A stretch of DNA of 64,000 bases from Andrena cerasifolii (lineage: Eukaryota; Arthropoda; Insecta; Hymenoptera; Andrenidae), in contig NC_135133.1 in assembly GCF_050908995.1 (NCBI RefSeq), positions 8,350,001 through 8,414,000 of the forward strand. Direction: 5' to 3'. The position numbers and the translations under genes were made by a program. The notes under the pieces are model-generated. The model saw only the letters and a program-made list of their open reading frames with translations, was not told the origin of the DNA and did no database searches. Shown one piece after another: positions 43,901 through 51,500 of this stretch (positions within the stretch are counted from its first letter, which is position 1; every line of letters begins with the position of its first letter).

Positions 43901-44840
43901 ACTGTTATTTCATACTTGCGAGCACCGCTTATTTATCGCAATATCATAAACAGAGCCACAAGCTTTATTGGCGATAAGACGCTGAATCACGCCAGCGAGG
44001 CGGAGAACTTCAGAAAAAACCGCGCTGCACAATCACAGTCTCTACAATTAGCTTCTTCCTCCACAAATTACAGGCCAGTAAAATGAAAGTCCTGCTCAAA
44101 ACACATTCATCCATCTATGCTCGCGAACTAATGTTAAATGCCATCGCGGCATAATCATACGAATCTGTCCTACTTTCTCACAAAGAAATAGCATAGCGAG
44201 CGAAGCACAAGAAGAAAAACAAAAGAGAATGAAACAAAGTAACGTGCCTACAGCAGGGGCAGAAGAAACATCTGACTCACGTTCCAAGATACCGTATCAA
44301 CGTCATGTATCGTCCACGGTGACTAACTAATGCTTCCAACTTGCAAACTCCAATCACGCCATCTTAATTCCACCAATTCGTAGTACCAAAACTGGCTAAA
44401 CGATCGACTACCCCCGCAGGTATCTAAAATCTGGCATATCTAAAATCAGACAACATTCCTAGAACCCAACGAGATCCCTCGGATCTTATGCAGCAAGTGA
44501 GCCCCGGCGGAACGACCAAGTAAACGAGTCGGTGGCGAACTCGCAGAACCACCTACAACCCTGCAGTTCTCGCGGACGGCAGAGTGACACGAGGCTGGAG
44601 TGCCGTGAATTGCGGGATTTACGGGCGAGGGTGCGCCGAACTGCCCTGAACCGTGGCGGTAAGCGGTTACAAGGGGCCCGGGGAGAGATCTACGATCGTC
44701 GGGTGGCGGGCAACGTCGGTCGTCGACGTAAGCTTCTTACCCAAACGACCAGTGATACCGGGCGTCGTCGTCGGCGGCGTTGCCTTCAGCACGTAGATGC
44801 ACAGCACGGAGATGCAGATGGACGTCTCGGCGGCGCTCAT
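13793..44840 (-). CDS. Fas2: Fasciclin 2, NCAM-type cell adhesion molecule, nine core coding exons, 850 aa
   Basis: Core exons in - strand order: 44840-44741, 42620-42455, 35896-35727, 34495-34230, 33574-32515, 31274-30822, 17636-17511, 16797-16728, 13934-13793. They total 2553 nt with every phase compatible. Product: signal peptide, Ig1-Ig5 (about residues 36-527, each with its Cys pair), FN3-1 and FN3-2 (about 530-738), membrane helix (about 749-773) and a short tail ending KDSAV. Lines such as RFAARNQVGLGNWG, PADNGEPID-YQIKYC and ELKAHNA are typical of insect Fas2, as are DEKEPL and the NSAV/DSAV-type PDZ-binding end. Fas2 is a homophilic axon-guidance and synaptic adhesion protein; its C-terminus binds Dlg-type PDZ scaffolds. 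The ~850 aa length fits Drosophila forms (811-873 aa). The 5' UTR and promoter are not located. Confidence 0.96.
14131..14402. mobile_element. ~272-bp MITE-like element with CAGGGTGTTTC ends
   Basis: It starts CAGGGTGTTTCAC and ends CGAAACACCCTG, giving 11-bp perfect terminal inverted repeats with unrelated AT-rich DNA between. It is non-coding. Ends of this kind are seen in Tc1/mariner-type non-autonomous elements, but a TA duplication is not clear. It lies in the last Fas2 intron. Confidence 0.6.
15254..15379 (-). CDS. Fas2: Candidate Fas2 cassette exon in the cytoplasmic tail, 42 codons
   Basis: On the - strand, a long pyrimidine tract (TTTTTTTTTCTTTACCGGTAG|) precedes a 126-nt open stretch that ends GCCAT|GTAAGA. 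Entry and exit are both phase 2, so it can be included or skipped between exons 8 and 9 without breaking the frame. Included, the tail reads KLGS-LYGWRFPLPYCDQK, through AGVTAIQDSGSGKN, to VKHTAI-DEKEPL. If the donor were not used, ATG-TAA would end the protein two bases later. KLGS also matches the fly tail better than the skipped form KLGR. I know of no function for the insert. Confidence 0.72.
16021..16231. mobile_element. ~210-bp inverted-repeat element
   Basis: The left end AGGGATCGTCCTTCAATTACG pairs with the reverse complement of the right end, AGGGGCTGTTCTTAAATCACG, at about three quarters of positions. Internal copies of TTACGTAA occur near both sides (about 16035 and 16165). It is non-coding and looks like an old MITE copy. 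Confidence 0.5.
16728..16797 (-). CDS. Fas2: Fas2 exon 8: juxtamembrane tail
   Basis: It codes IIYYVCERSRRKPVDEEDTK and LG and ends phase 2 (GGCAG|GTGAGA). The Arg/Lys cluster after the helix fits the stop-transfer side of a type I protein. Compare the fly tail, which has a basic stretch, then an acidic one, then KLG. The acceptor is TCTATTGCAG|. Confidence 0.9.
17241..17443. mobile_element. MITE-like element, copy A of a pair
   Basis: It begins GGTGGCGCACTCGGGATTTAA and ends GGTGCGCCACTG. It is related in reverse orientation to 21470-21636, sharing the ends, a GATTTAATCT block and an AT-rich centre with AAAATATTTTT and AATGCAAA. A GC-rich stretch with runs of G and C (17395-17425) lies at its right side. 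It sits in the intron just downstream of the Fas2 membrane exon donor. Confidence 0.6.
17511..17636 (-). CDS. Fas2: Fas2 exon 7: membrane segment
   Basis: The acceptor is CAAGGTATAG|; the donor ACAG|GTGAGAA is phase 1. After DTTVIHHHGP the exon codes about 25 hydrophobic residues (LISSAAIIGIVIALL, FIIIILIDVI) followed by CCC, possible palmitoylation sites at the inner face. Exon 6 and this exon are separated by a 13.2-kb intron. An inverted-repeat element (17241-17443) lies within 70 bp of the donor. Confidence 0.93.
19080..19553. repeat. 16-bp minisatellite, ~19 copies of GAAATTCGGGACTTGA plus a related flank
   Basis: From about 19186 to 19490 the unit GAAATTCGGGACTTGA repeats about 19 times at exactly 16-bp period with very few changes. 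The left flank (19083-19178) is a second 16-bp array, GTAGAAATCTAGAAAT, itself a doubled 8-bp unit. The right flank decays back to the same AT-rich type. Because 16 is not a multiple of 3, every frame gives a 16-residue periodic ORF on the - strand; these are artefacts. Confidence 0.95.
19893..19970. repeat. CT and TA microsatellite tract
   Basis: A CT run (about 19893-19908) passes into TATATA-rich sequence to about 19960, with ATATACGT and TATATGTA variants further on. This is ordinary intronic microsatellite DNA. Confidence 0.75.
21470..21636. mobile_element. MITE-like element, copy B of a pair
   Basis: It starts CAGTGGCGTACCCAGAGGGG and ends CCTGAGTGCACCACTG, giving imperfect inverted ends CAGTGGYGYAC. 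It is about 167 bp with an AT-rich centre and no coding. Its right part, read on the - strand, matches the start of 17241-17443. CAGTGGCG-type ends are common in insect non-autonomous DNA elements, possibly hAT. Confidence 0.6.
22795..23140. mobile_element. ~346-bp MITE-like element with CAGTGGCGGATTTAA ends
   Basis: The left end CAGTGGCGGATTTAA is matched by the right end TTAAATCCGCCACTG, a perfect 15-bp inverted terminal repeat. Inside, GGGGCCC-rich ends flank AT-rich DNA with an imperfect internal duplication (AAATTGAAAAG and AAAATGAAAAG, then GTAGAAAG-type and TGATAAAATC blocks). It is non-coding. The ends resemble hAT-type elements; the expected 8-bp target duplication is not clear. Confidence 0.7.
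26240..26345. repeat. ATAATA-rich simple sequence
   Basis: It is a degenerate run of AATAAT, ATAATA and CGATAAT units in Fas2 intron 6. No feature beyond simple sequence is seen. Confidence 0.7.
27490..27509. repeat. (GA)n microsatellite
   Basis: It is about ten GA units in Fas2 intron 6. A similar run lies at 12824-12840 in the Fas2 3' UTR region. Confidence 0.85.
28950..28990. repeat. (GT)n microsatellite
   Basis: About eleven GT units are followed by an interrupted TGTGTGT stretch, in Fas2 intron 6. Confidence 0.9.
29779..30143. mobile_element. ~365-bp element with ~50-bp imperfect inverted ends
   Basis: The left end (CAATTGGGCCTGGTTATGCAG, AAAACTACCAACCCTCAATGA) and the reverse complement of the right end (AAATTGGGCCTTTATGTAG, AAAGCTACCAGCCCTCAAAATGA) align over about 45-50 bp. 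The flanks GTGAC and GTCACGTGAC extend the pairing. The middle is AT-rich and non-coding. It lies in Fas2 intron 6, about 680 bp downstream of exon 6. Confidence 0.65.
30822..31274 (-). CDS. Fas2: Fas2 exon 6: end of FN3-1 and all of FN3-2
   Basis: The acceptor TTCTGTCCCAG| and donor AAGGG|GTAAGT (phase 1) bound it. It reads VIEGLKPQTPYEFRFAARNQ, then PNEPKIISQSAEYD, LGWLAPADNGEPIDMYQIKY and YKVELKAHNAMGFSKAG, ending KFKTAR. This is the best-conserved part of the protein. Reading through the donor adds KCLQIPSNTETF and a short hydrophobic tail before a stop at 30709-30711, which could be a retained-intron end. Confidence 0.96.
31275..32514 (-). other. Fas2: Fas2 intron 5
   Basis: It is 1.2 kb, AT-rich and largely occupied by the inverted-repeat element at 31700-32095. 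Two short related stretches, TATTAGAGGTCTGGGCTAGG (about 31350) and TATTAGAGACCTAAGCTGGA (about 32306), flank it at both sides as a diverged direct repeat. No coding is seen. Confidence 0.6.
31700..32095. mobile_element. Inverted-repeat element, ~110-bp arms
   Basis: TTAACATTACTGATAATTAG with TATTC (31797-31821) is repeated exactly in reverse complement at 31988-32012. Outward the arms continue with weaker matches such as TTATTTTGGTTATTATCGGC against TTTAATTTTGGTTGCCGATA, and CATTATCGAT on both sides. The centre is AT-rich with no ORF. It is an old foldback or MITE-type copy in Fas2 intron 5. Confidence 0.6.
32515..33574 (-). CDS. Fas2: Fas2 exon 5: Ig3, Ig4, Ig5 and start of FN3-1
   Basis: A 1060-nt exon, acceptor TTTAACAG|, donor CTGTTG|GTGAGT (phase 1). 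Ig3 has Cys260 and Cys311 (IKCKAHGKPPP, YQCTATNAAG), Ig4 Cys352 and Cys416 (VCKAFGRPPP, LYECIAQNPGG), Ig5 Cys459 and Cys511 (NISCIAESIPNATIRW, YKCIASNTHGT). It then enters FN3-1 (ITVQYREDGRTWMEAKNRTW). NTT, NIS, NAT and NRT sequons suggest N-glycosylation. Third-position GC is high, so long ORFs appear on the opposite strand; these are shadows. Confidence 0.96.
33575..34229 (-). other. Fas2: Fas2 intron 4
   Basis: It is 655 bp of unremarkable intronic DNA between the Ig2 exon and the Ig3-5 exon. No repeat or ORF of note. Confidence 0.7.
34230..34495 (-). CDS. Fas2: Fas2 exon 4: Ig2
   Basis: A single exon codes the whole second Ig domain: AITWDNAPTNQYPILGEDF, VCKVRARPSPSVDWL with Cys, then NVQESDDGIYTCRAS with Cys, and GELKERPIRVE. 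The acceptor is TTTCGCAG|; the donor GTTGAG|GTACGT is phase 0. ITW-NAP-NQYPI-G is a strong Fas2 signature. Confidence 0.95.
34496..35726 (-). other. Fas2: Fas2 intron 3
   Basis: It is 1.2 kb. Apart from the dispersed repeat at 34681-34960 I see no structure. Short ORFs on both strands are chance. Confidence 0.6.
34681..34960. mobile_element. Dispersed repeat, copy 1 (ACTTTA-rich)
   Basis: It starts ACCAGAGTTGGGTATTAAAT and contains a degenerate ACTTTA hexamer run and the block CTCGGCGGCTCGAATGCGCG, then CAGAAAATTATTCGACGTCG. The same order occurs at 39280-39812 with small changes. This copy appears truncated on its right. It is in Fas2 intron 3 and non-coding. Confidence 0.65.
35727..35896 (-). 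CDS. Fas2: Fas2 exon 3: second half of Ig1
   Basis: The acceptor ATTTCCTGTAG| and donor CATAG|GTAAGA (phase 1) bound it. It codes TFPGHSKPPMYTEL, NSLQEEQAGKYTCKATYANS with the second Ig1 cysteine, and EKSVTIDTI. The PPMYTE and YTCxATYAN motifs are typical of Fas2 Ig1. Confidence 0.94.
37023..37480. mobile_element. ~460-bp element with ~85-bp inverted ends
   Basis: The left arm (GGGTGATTCGTCGAAGTATG, then CTAAATTACTTGCAAATTC, TTTGTTATATGAG) and the right arm in reverse complement (CGGTGATTCACCTAAGTGTG, CTAAATTACTTGTAAATTC, TTTGTTATATTAG) match at roughly 80% over about 85 bp. AT-rich unique DNA lies between. It is non-coding, MITE-type and fairly old. Confidence 0.7.
38044..38531. mobile_element. 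~490-bp palindromic element, family also at 45303
   Basis: The left end CGCCGCATAGTGGGACGAAC pairs with the right end GTCCCACTGTGCGCCG. The arms pair for about 170 bp with many mismatches, for example TGTTGCAGAATAAGG on both. A second copy of parts of the same family lies at 45303-45578, with the same right arm. It is non-coding. Confidence 0.65.
39280..39812. mobile_element. Dispersed repeat, copy 2, with inverted ends
   Basis: It starts CCAGAGTTGGGCATTAGC and ends AAATTTGCCCGTCTCTGG, so the termini are imperfect inverted repeats (CCAGAGNNGGGCA). Inside are ACTTTA and AAAGTT hexamer runs in opposite orientation around CGGCGCCTCCAATGCACG and CAGAAAATTGTTCGACGTTG. It is shared with 34681-34960, so this is a family, probably a non-autonomous DNA element. 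Confidence 0.65.
41568..42287. mobile_element. 720-bp near-perfect palindrome flanked by TTAA (piggyBac-type MITE)
   Basis: The left arm 41568-41866 and right arm 41989-42287 are reverse complements over 299 bp without gaps and with only three mismatches that I can find. The loop is about 122 bp. The ends are GGGGGTATACCCG and CGGGTATACCCCC, and TTAA flanks both sides (41564-41567, 42288-42291), as in piggyBac-type insertions. There is no ORF, so it is non-autonomous. The very high arm identity suggests recent insertion or gene conversion. It lies in Fas2 intron 2 and would be transcribed within the Fas2 pre-mRNA. Confidence 0.88.
42292..42417. mobile_element. ~125-bp second palindrome, abutting the first through TTAA
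   Basis: The left side GGTCTGCGCGCATATATCCG and the right side CGGATATGTGTGCGCAGACC are inverted repeats, with an inner stem GAAGAAGAGA / TCTCTTCTTC. TTAA lies on both sides (42288-42291, 42418-42421), the left one shared with the larger palindrome. The right TTAA is about 28 bp from the Fas2 exon 2 donor hexamer (42449-42454). It looks like a separate small MITE. Confidence 0.75.
42455..42620 (-). CDS. Fas2: Fas2 exon 2: first half of Ig1
   Basis: The acceptor GCTTGCAG| precedes it and the donor is CTGAA|GTGAGT (phase 2). It reads YADEASLEILPNGETQTKP, then GSSILLTCKP with the first Ig1 cysteine, and DMQWLDPQN. The order LEI-P-KP-G-LTC-W matches the N-terminal Ig of insect Fas2. The donor lies only about 30 bp from two TTAA-bounded palindromic elements in the intron. 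Confidence 0.92.
42621..44740 (-). other. Fas2: Fas2 intron 1
   Basis: It is 2.1 kb between the signal-peptide exon and Ig1. It holds a degenerate tandem repeat at 43545-43690 and otherwise no recognisable feature. The long + strand ORF at 42493-43023 is an antisense shadow of exon 2 and its flank. Confidence 0.65.
43545..43690. repeat. Degenerate tandem repeat, ~45-bp unit
   Basis: Units of the type CATGTTTCATATTTC plus CACTTTTTTCCATATTT recur about three times (near 43555, 43605 and 43650) with substitutions. It is T- and C-rich and makes Phe/Pro/His ORFs that are not coding-like. Confidence 0.6.
44741..44840 (-). CDS. Fas2: Fas2 exon 1: start and signal peptide
   Basis: ATG at 44840 (AGGATGAGC, A at -3) is the first ATG after an in-frame TGA. 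It codes MSAAETSICISVLCIYVLK, whose hydrophobic core ICISVLCIYVL suits a signal peptide, followed by a Thr/Pro linker. The donor TTTGG|GTAAGA is phase 1, and the G joins CT of exon 2 to give Ala. The match to exon 2 in phase and the signal peptide in the right place support it; sequence conservation at this end is naturally low. Confidence 0.8.
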
Positions 44841-45300
44841 CCTCGGCGTCGTGGCAGATGCCACGGGTGCTTTTACGACGGCATACGTGCGTCAACTATG
44901 ACGGCGGAATGCGGCTGGCTATGCGCGCGTGACGCGCGACGAGCCGCGGGTGCCCCGCGCGCCTGCACGCGCGACAGGAAGCCAGAATTAAGCTAATTAA
45001 TCGTGACGGGCGAAAGTACGGAATGGCCCTAACTAGGAAACGCTGCCGAGCCTCTGCGGGCCGATGACAGAGCGCCGTTTTCGCGGAGAGACTAACTGTT
45101 TGCCGGGGACCTCCTCGCGCTGGGGACGCGCAGCGCGGGTTCAATGTTCCGGGCTGCGTGAATTGCCAAGGTGCTCTGTTGCTCAGGATGTTGGAGATTG
45201 GAATTCCTGCAGGTTGCGCCTGGGAGGTGGGTCAAGGGTTACTGGAGTAATATGCGGCAGGGGCCTGATGAACTTTCTTTGTGTACTACGGGGCTGAGTC
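44841..45300 (-). other. Fas2: Region 5' of the Fas2 start: probable 5' UTR, CpG-rich
   Basis: Immediately upstream of the Fas2 ATG (- strand) the DNA is GC- and CpG-rich with many CGCG tetramers (44920-44970, 45110-45135). No clear splice acceptor lies just before the ATG, so the 5' UTR may be continuous here, but no TATA or initiator can be assigned. Confidence 0.35.
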
Positions 45301-45302
45301 TA

Positions 45303-45578
45303 GCGAGAGAAATTCTGCTGCCTGCTTTGAATTCGGCGCGTTAAAATCTGTAGGAAATGGTTTATAATAAGTCAAGGAAAAACTTGAACCACAAATTTTA
45401 ACGAGAAAGAAACGAAATTCAAGTTCAGAACTTTGTTCGTCACACTCTTTCAATATTTTTCCCTTATTCTGCAACATCTTAGCTTCAACCTCCAAAAAGA
45501 TTCATCTCTCTATCTTACTTCTATCAAAACTTCTACGATTTTGACACAGAAAAGTACAGTTTGTCCCACTCTGCGGCG
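45303..45578. mobile_element. Partial copy of the 38044 palindromic element family
   Basis: The right part (TTCAATATTTTTCCCTTATTC, TGCAACATCTTAG, GATTCATC, ATTTTGACACAGAAAAG, TTTGTCCCACTCTGCGGCG) matches the right arm of 38044-38531. The left part (GAATTCGGCGCGTTAAAATC, TAGGAAATGG, TAAGTCAAGG) matches that element's centre in reverse orientation. It is therefore a rearranged or incomplete copy. Confidence 0.6.
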
Positions 45579-48500
45579 TTGGGGGGATTGGTAATCGCCT
45601 GAAGTTTTCTTTTCCTCCTACAATCCCTCCCGTAAGGAATTCAGAGATGTATTTTCTAAAAATTCGCGTGTAACCCTAATCTAAACGTCACAACCCTCGA
45701 GCCGATTTCCAGTGGAAACTCCCCTTTCAGCGATCGAACGATAACAAGCTCTACTACACATCGGGAAGTAGATTCAGTCCACACCAGTGTCCAAAATACA
45801 CGCGTGTACCAGGCGCGAACATTGTTCCCATCCCGGGTGGTACTCGCGCGTGATGCGTGTTCCGCTTGACGTAATCGGCTGCGCCACGAAAATTGAAACT
45901 GTGTCAAATGAAACGGCGGGTGGAGAGGAAAAAGAATCGCTCTCGGTTTACAGCGGGCCGCGCGTGGGACACTGTGGCGCGTTGGAAACGGTAGCAGCCA
46001 TTCTGCGGCTCGGCTCGGTGAGATATTCGCGGCTGTAACTGTAACGTGGCAATTAATTTGATAGAACAACAACGCGGGGGCTCCGCGACGGTGGGCTAGA
46101 CGGTGCTCGGGCTACGTGTGTATAATTTCCGGCTGGTGATTCGCGCAAGGACGCGGAAACGCCTGTAGGCGCTCTGCCAGCGAAAGAGCGTCTCGGCGAA
46201 ACTTCTTTAATTGATCGTGGCGCGTCTGGCCCCGGCTCGTTACGAAGTATCAAAGATCGAACTTCCACTTTGCCGCAGCGCTACGCAAACTGCTCGGGGG
46301 CGGCGAAACGAAGGTCGGGGGTGTGTTACACTGCGAGGACGCTTTCGCGTTCGAGAGGCACACGGAAACTTAATATTGAGTGTGCAGGGTCGCGGATAAT
46401 TGCGCACTTATGCTCGGAGTAGATAGAACACAGCGAAGAATAAGCATATTTTGGAAACTACTGTGCGGTAGTCCGAGTTCCTTGGTATAGTATACACTTT
46501 TAATTAGGCACTCCGAGAACGCGGTAGAGTGGGTGTTTTGAAGCTTCTAATTGTATATCTAATTTGTATAAGGAAAATCAACATTACTACTGCTGTAAGG
46601 GGTGCGTTTAAGAAGACACTAAGGGGCGCTAACGCAGCTACAAAGTTAGCAAGCAGACCAGACGTGTACGTAATTTAGAAGACGTCTCGGGGCGCACAGG
46701 GGGACGTTTCGAACGGAAAGTCCAATTTTCGGTCCCTTGCACTCCGGTTCTCGCGATAAGAAGTTCAGCAATCGGGAGGATTACGACCCCCAGAAATATC
46801 TTGCGCCGGGACAGCTTATTTGTTAAAGTCGCTCGAGGAACAACGGTCCGCCGTCGCGATAAGGCTCGCGAATTCATCATTTCCGGCTCGCTTAGTCAAA
46901 GGGGAGGACCCGTGACGGGGGTGAATTAAAGATTTCCCTGCAGTCGTACAGAGAGAGGGCCGTTGATGCCTCGGGGATGACTAATAAGGTTCCGAGCAGA
47001 CGTTGAGCGAGCGAGATGCTTATGGTGGTGTTCGGCTGGAGCCGGCGAACTTTTAGAATGGCCATTACCGTTCCTCCATTATCTCGTGATTAACAAAGTT
47101 CCCTGTTGGCGCTTTAAACGCTATCAATTATCGTTAAACCCTTATTTCGTGCGCGAAGAAAGGGAGAGTTTTCGTTGCTTTGCTGGCGAATACAATGAGC
47201 CTCTGCTTTTTAGAAGAAGTCGAACAGGGCTTCCAGCTTTGGCTTATGACGATGCTCCGCGTCAGTGGCTGCTAACATTAAAAACTGCTCGCCTTACAAC
47301 CGTGTTATGGGTCAAGAACATGTAAAGTAGCTTATCTTATAATATACTTAATTTGTAATCTCGTTAAAATTCCAATCCTTCGAGGAATTCTTGATTGGAG
47401 AATTTTTGGAACGAGTTGCCCCGAGGTCAAATCACATCTAGAATATTTTATTATCATAGCCGTGGGCAACATTCAGAAAAAGTGCCGGTAAAGAAAACCC
47501 ATTGTACCCATTTTGTAGCGCCAATTTAAAAATATTCCCTTTTTTAGTATCTATAAACTCAATAAAGATTATTTTTATAAATAAACGATTCTTCTCGAGC
47601 CAGGCAACTGCCCCCCCCCCTGCGGACGTTCATGTTTATTATATAAATATTGTATGCCTAGTGGAGCTCCTAATATCTTCTTTATAACATACTCAAGTAC
47701 CATTTCCCTGTCTTCCACCCCCACGATATTACCCTAATAGAGATCGTGATCCGAGTGGCGCCACGGGTCCCACCGGCCATCAGGGTCACGATTCTACGAC
47801 GTCATCGCGGCGACCTCGATCATGACGACGTTATACGAAACTCATTCACCGGAAGCCGTCGAAGAGGCTCATCGAGTCGAAAGGGGGGCGCAGAATCCGT
47901 CCCGAGGATCCACTCGAACGGATTCCTTAATCGTTTTACAAATTCGGCCGACTCACCGCGCTTCATCCCCCCGTTTACAATGGTGTACCGCACGAACCAT
48001 TATCCACCCCCCCGGTAAATTCGCGAATTCATCGTTTCGGGACGCGCGCCCGTCTCTCGGGGGGATGTGGGTCGCGGACGGGGCATTCTCCTCGATGGTC
48101 TCCGCGAAGAAATCCGGTAATTGGCCCGGGGGCTTCATCAGGCTCGCCTTCGAGCTAAGTCGAGGGTAAGAGGATGGCCGTGGCGCGTTGCTGTCGGGAA
48201 ATCAGAGGATCAGGGGGAGTGAAATGGAGAAAAAGAAACAGGGCGAGCAGGGATAAGGGAGAGGAGGATAGGTTCGGAGACAGAGAGATAGACGCCCTCC
48301 TAGAACATCTTATTTACGTTAGTTAGGGTTTGTTGGCACAGCCACCCGAGGGGCTATTCAATGGATCCACCACTCCCTTTTCTATTCCCCGATGCATGCG
48401 TACACAGTCGAGCTTCCCCCGTCTACCCTCTGGTTCTAGGAGAACCTGCTATTACCTACACCCACGCACCCAACGCCCCGTGGACGCCACCCTTCGTATA

Positions 48501-51500
48501 CAGACGCCATCCACCCACCTCGAAGCTTGCTCGCTCTCTCTCCACGCACTCTGGCGTCTGGGTGCTGATACTGCTGGCTTTAGGTAAATTCAAAGCTCTT
48601 CTGCGTACATATGTACCTCCCTGAAAATGTTCATACGAACCGACATTTTGGCTTCTATTTCTTGAATGTTGCATGTACAGAATGGTTAGACAGGAGTTCA
48701 GGGGGTAGGTTACCCCTCAACGGCATAAAATCAGGCCCTTCTACAAACGCAACTCTTTTATAAGAATTTATATTGCAAATGTGCTGCTGACGCATTATGG
48801 GGAATAGTTCCCTCCCCCTCCCTGTAAATTTTCATTCAACTCGTTGGAGCGGTTTTCGAGATTTTGTGTTCACAGTTTTAGAAAACGTAGTCTCTGGGAA
48901 ATCGCGTTTAAAGTTGGACTGTAATAATTAAATGAAGTGAGTTTTATTTTCGCCTGCTCCGGTTTCTTGTAAATATAGGAAATCGGGTCAATTTCGGTTA
49001 AAAAAAGAAAACCCTTGGATTATTTTGAGGAGTGTATTTACTTCTACGCGTCTTGTGGACTATAAATAAGCGAAACCCCAACAGACTCGTAAATACATCC
49101 CCCATTTCATTTTTGCAATTCCACTGCCACTTTAAAGATCGATTCGAGCCACTACGTACACCATGCGAAATGCCCAGTCCCCCGTCATCTTCCTCGTGCA
49201 CTTATCACTTACAAGGTAACGAGAAAAAACACCCCGCGCATTCGCAGCGCGGCGGCAGGGGGTTCGGGGAGCAGGGTAAACTCGGCGACATGTCACTCGA
49301 GCTGGAAGAATTCGATCTGGGAGGGTTGGGAAACAGAGGGTGAGCGGCACGTAAGGACGGGATGGAAAGAGGCTATAGGAGAGAGGATTTGATCAAATTC
49401 CGATATCGAATTGGCCGGGTAAGGGTGAAAAACGAGAAGCACCCTGCGGGGGGGGGAGGGGGCTTACGAAATTTTCGGATGTAGCTACTTGACAAACTTC
49501 CACCACCGCCGTCTGCTCGCGGGAGGGTAAACTTCGGACACGCTCTCCCGCCAGCCCCCGCGCGATTGTTAGCGTTCGGGTCCAGAGGGGTGGAAACGGC
49601 CGCGGGTATCGCGGAAAGTTCACGAGTGCGCGAAACTCGAGCACTGAGACCCGAGAAGCTTGAAATCTAAAATTGGACCGCTAGCTGAGTCGCGATTGGA
49701 AATTTTCGCTTCTCCGTGCTCGGTTGATCGCCAAGTGCAGGCCGGAATTATTGTTTCCAACAGTCGCGAGCGGATTCATTTTCAGCGCGATGCTTGTCCG
49801 CGATATTTGCCAATTCGAGCGCCCCGCGTATTTTAACGTTATCAGTTTTACCGAGTAATTATCTCGTATTCTTGCCGCAGCATCGCGGCCGGGGATATTT
49901 CCTGCATTTCGTACCAATTTAATCGGCTTTGACCGGCGCGGAACAAGTCGGAGGACGATGAAGCAAAATATGGCGCGGATATTTCCCGCAGGGCGGAGCG
50001 TGTGGCAGGTCCGCGGAATTAATTGAAGAGCGCCGCGTATTGCGCGCGAATTTTTCCATCGGAGAATATATTTCGCCGGTCAATTATTGTGTTCCGATGC
50101 TTGGTCTCATTTTGCTGCTGCGTTACTCGACCGGTTTTCGGTGAAAATGAACACTGATTTTGATTGACGCGAAAAAGGGGAATAAAATTACTCTGGACAA
50201 GATACAACACCCTGCAAAACCTCCGTACATTTACACTGTCTCCCTTAAATTCACATTCTACTGCAGCGGTACCTCCGCTCTCTCGCAAGTTCTCTCTCAA
50301 CTACTAATTCCTATATATACCTGTTTCATCCTACTTTCTAAGATTTCACTCTCTTAGAGTGAATTTAGGCAGCGAAAAAATTCCGTTGTACTCAGGAGGA
50401 CGTCCCTTACACATTCTCAAAGTTTCATCATTTTTTGAATTTCCGGATTCAGGATCTTTCCTTGTCAAAAGTATAAGGGTTGAAACTTTAAAAGCTGTCA
50501 TACATGAGAATGGCTACTCCTACGCAACAAGAAAACTTTTTTGCAGAGAATTTGCTAAGCTACAAATTTTAAGATAACTATTTTCGTCGTGCAACGGATA
50601 GATACCGGAATATACGTGAAAAACTGTTCTTCTTTAACCTTTCACATCAATAGGGACTTTTGGCATATTGTTAAAAGCGACAAAATAAATCCCAAACAAA
50701 AATATAGTTTGCTCGGAATTATTCCGCCGATTGGCCATCTTTCCGTCTAATTTCCTCCAGGTCCTGCGAGGTAAGCCTTACGGCTGAGTCCACTAGCAGC
50801 CCCAGGACGAAACGCAACCTTCCCTTTCGCTCCTTCCCTCCAAACCATGTATCCACTTCGAATCCCGGTAACAGTCTCATCATCTGCCGAAATTTCACAC
50901 CCCATTCTTTTCTCTATTACGGTTCGGCCTCCTAAAGAGAATCGGCACGCGCGGCGCGAAAAACTGCCCGAGTCGCAGGAAGCGCCTCGATAACGGAGTC
51001 CCCCGTATTTAAATCGATCGGCCGTCGAGAACAAAAGGGAGCGCGTTCGCAGGACACGCATCAGGCGGCGTCCTAAATCGACGGAGACAAAAGAGTCGTG
51101 GGACGGATGATTGGATTCGAAACCGATACGTCGAATCGATGGGGAAAAGACGCGGATGAGATGGCCATCCCTGCTCCGTCGTGAAAGTTTCTCGATTAAG
51201 GCGAGGCCCGGGTACGCTTGGGGATCGTTTCCGTTGTAATCTTGTCGACAAACTCTCGCGATTAAGTAGCTACGATATAACGCGGCGGGATAATGAAGTG
51301 GTCGAAGGGCTTCTGGCTGCGGCCGTTCCGCAAACCGAAATTACATGCGCTAATAAAGGGTGCAGAGGGGTGGTTGCCGCTGGTCCGTGGAACTTCTAAC
51401 GACAGGCGCAAGCGAGCACGCGGTTATTCGCTCTGAACGCTCCGCTGCCTGGAGAGAAAGCTGCTCTGTTATTAATAGCAATTAACTAAATGGTCCGTTT

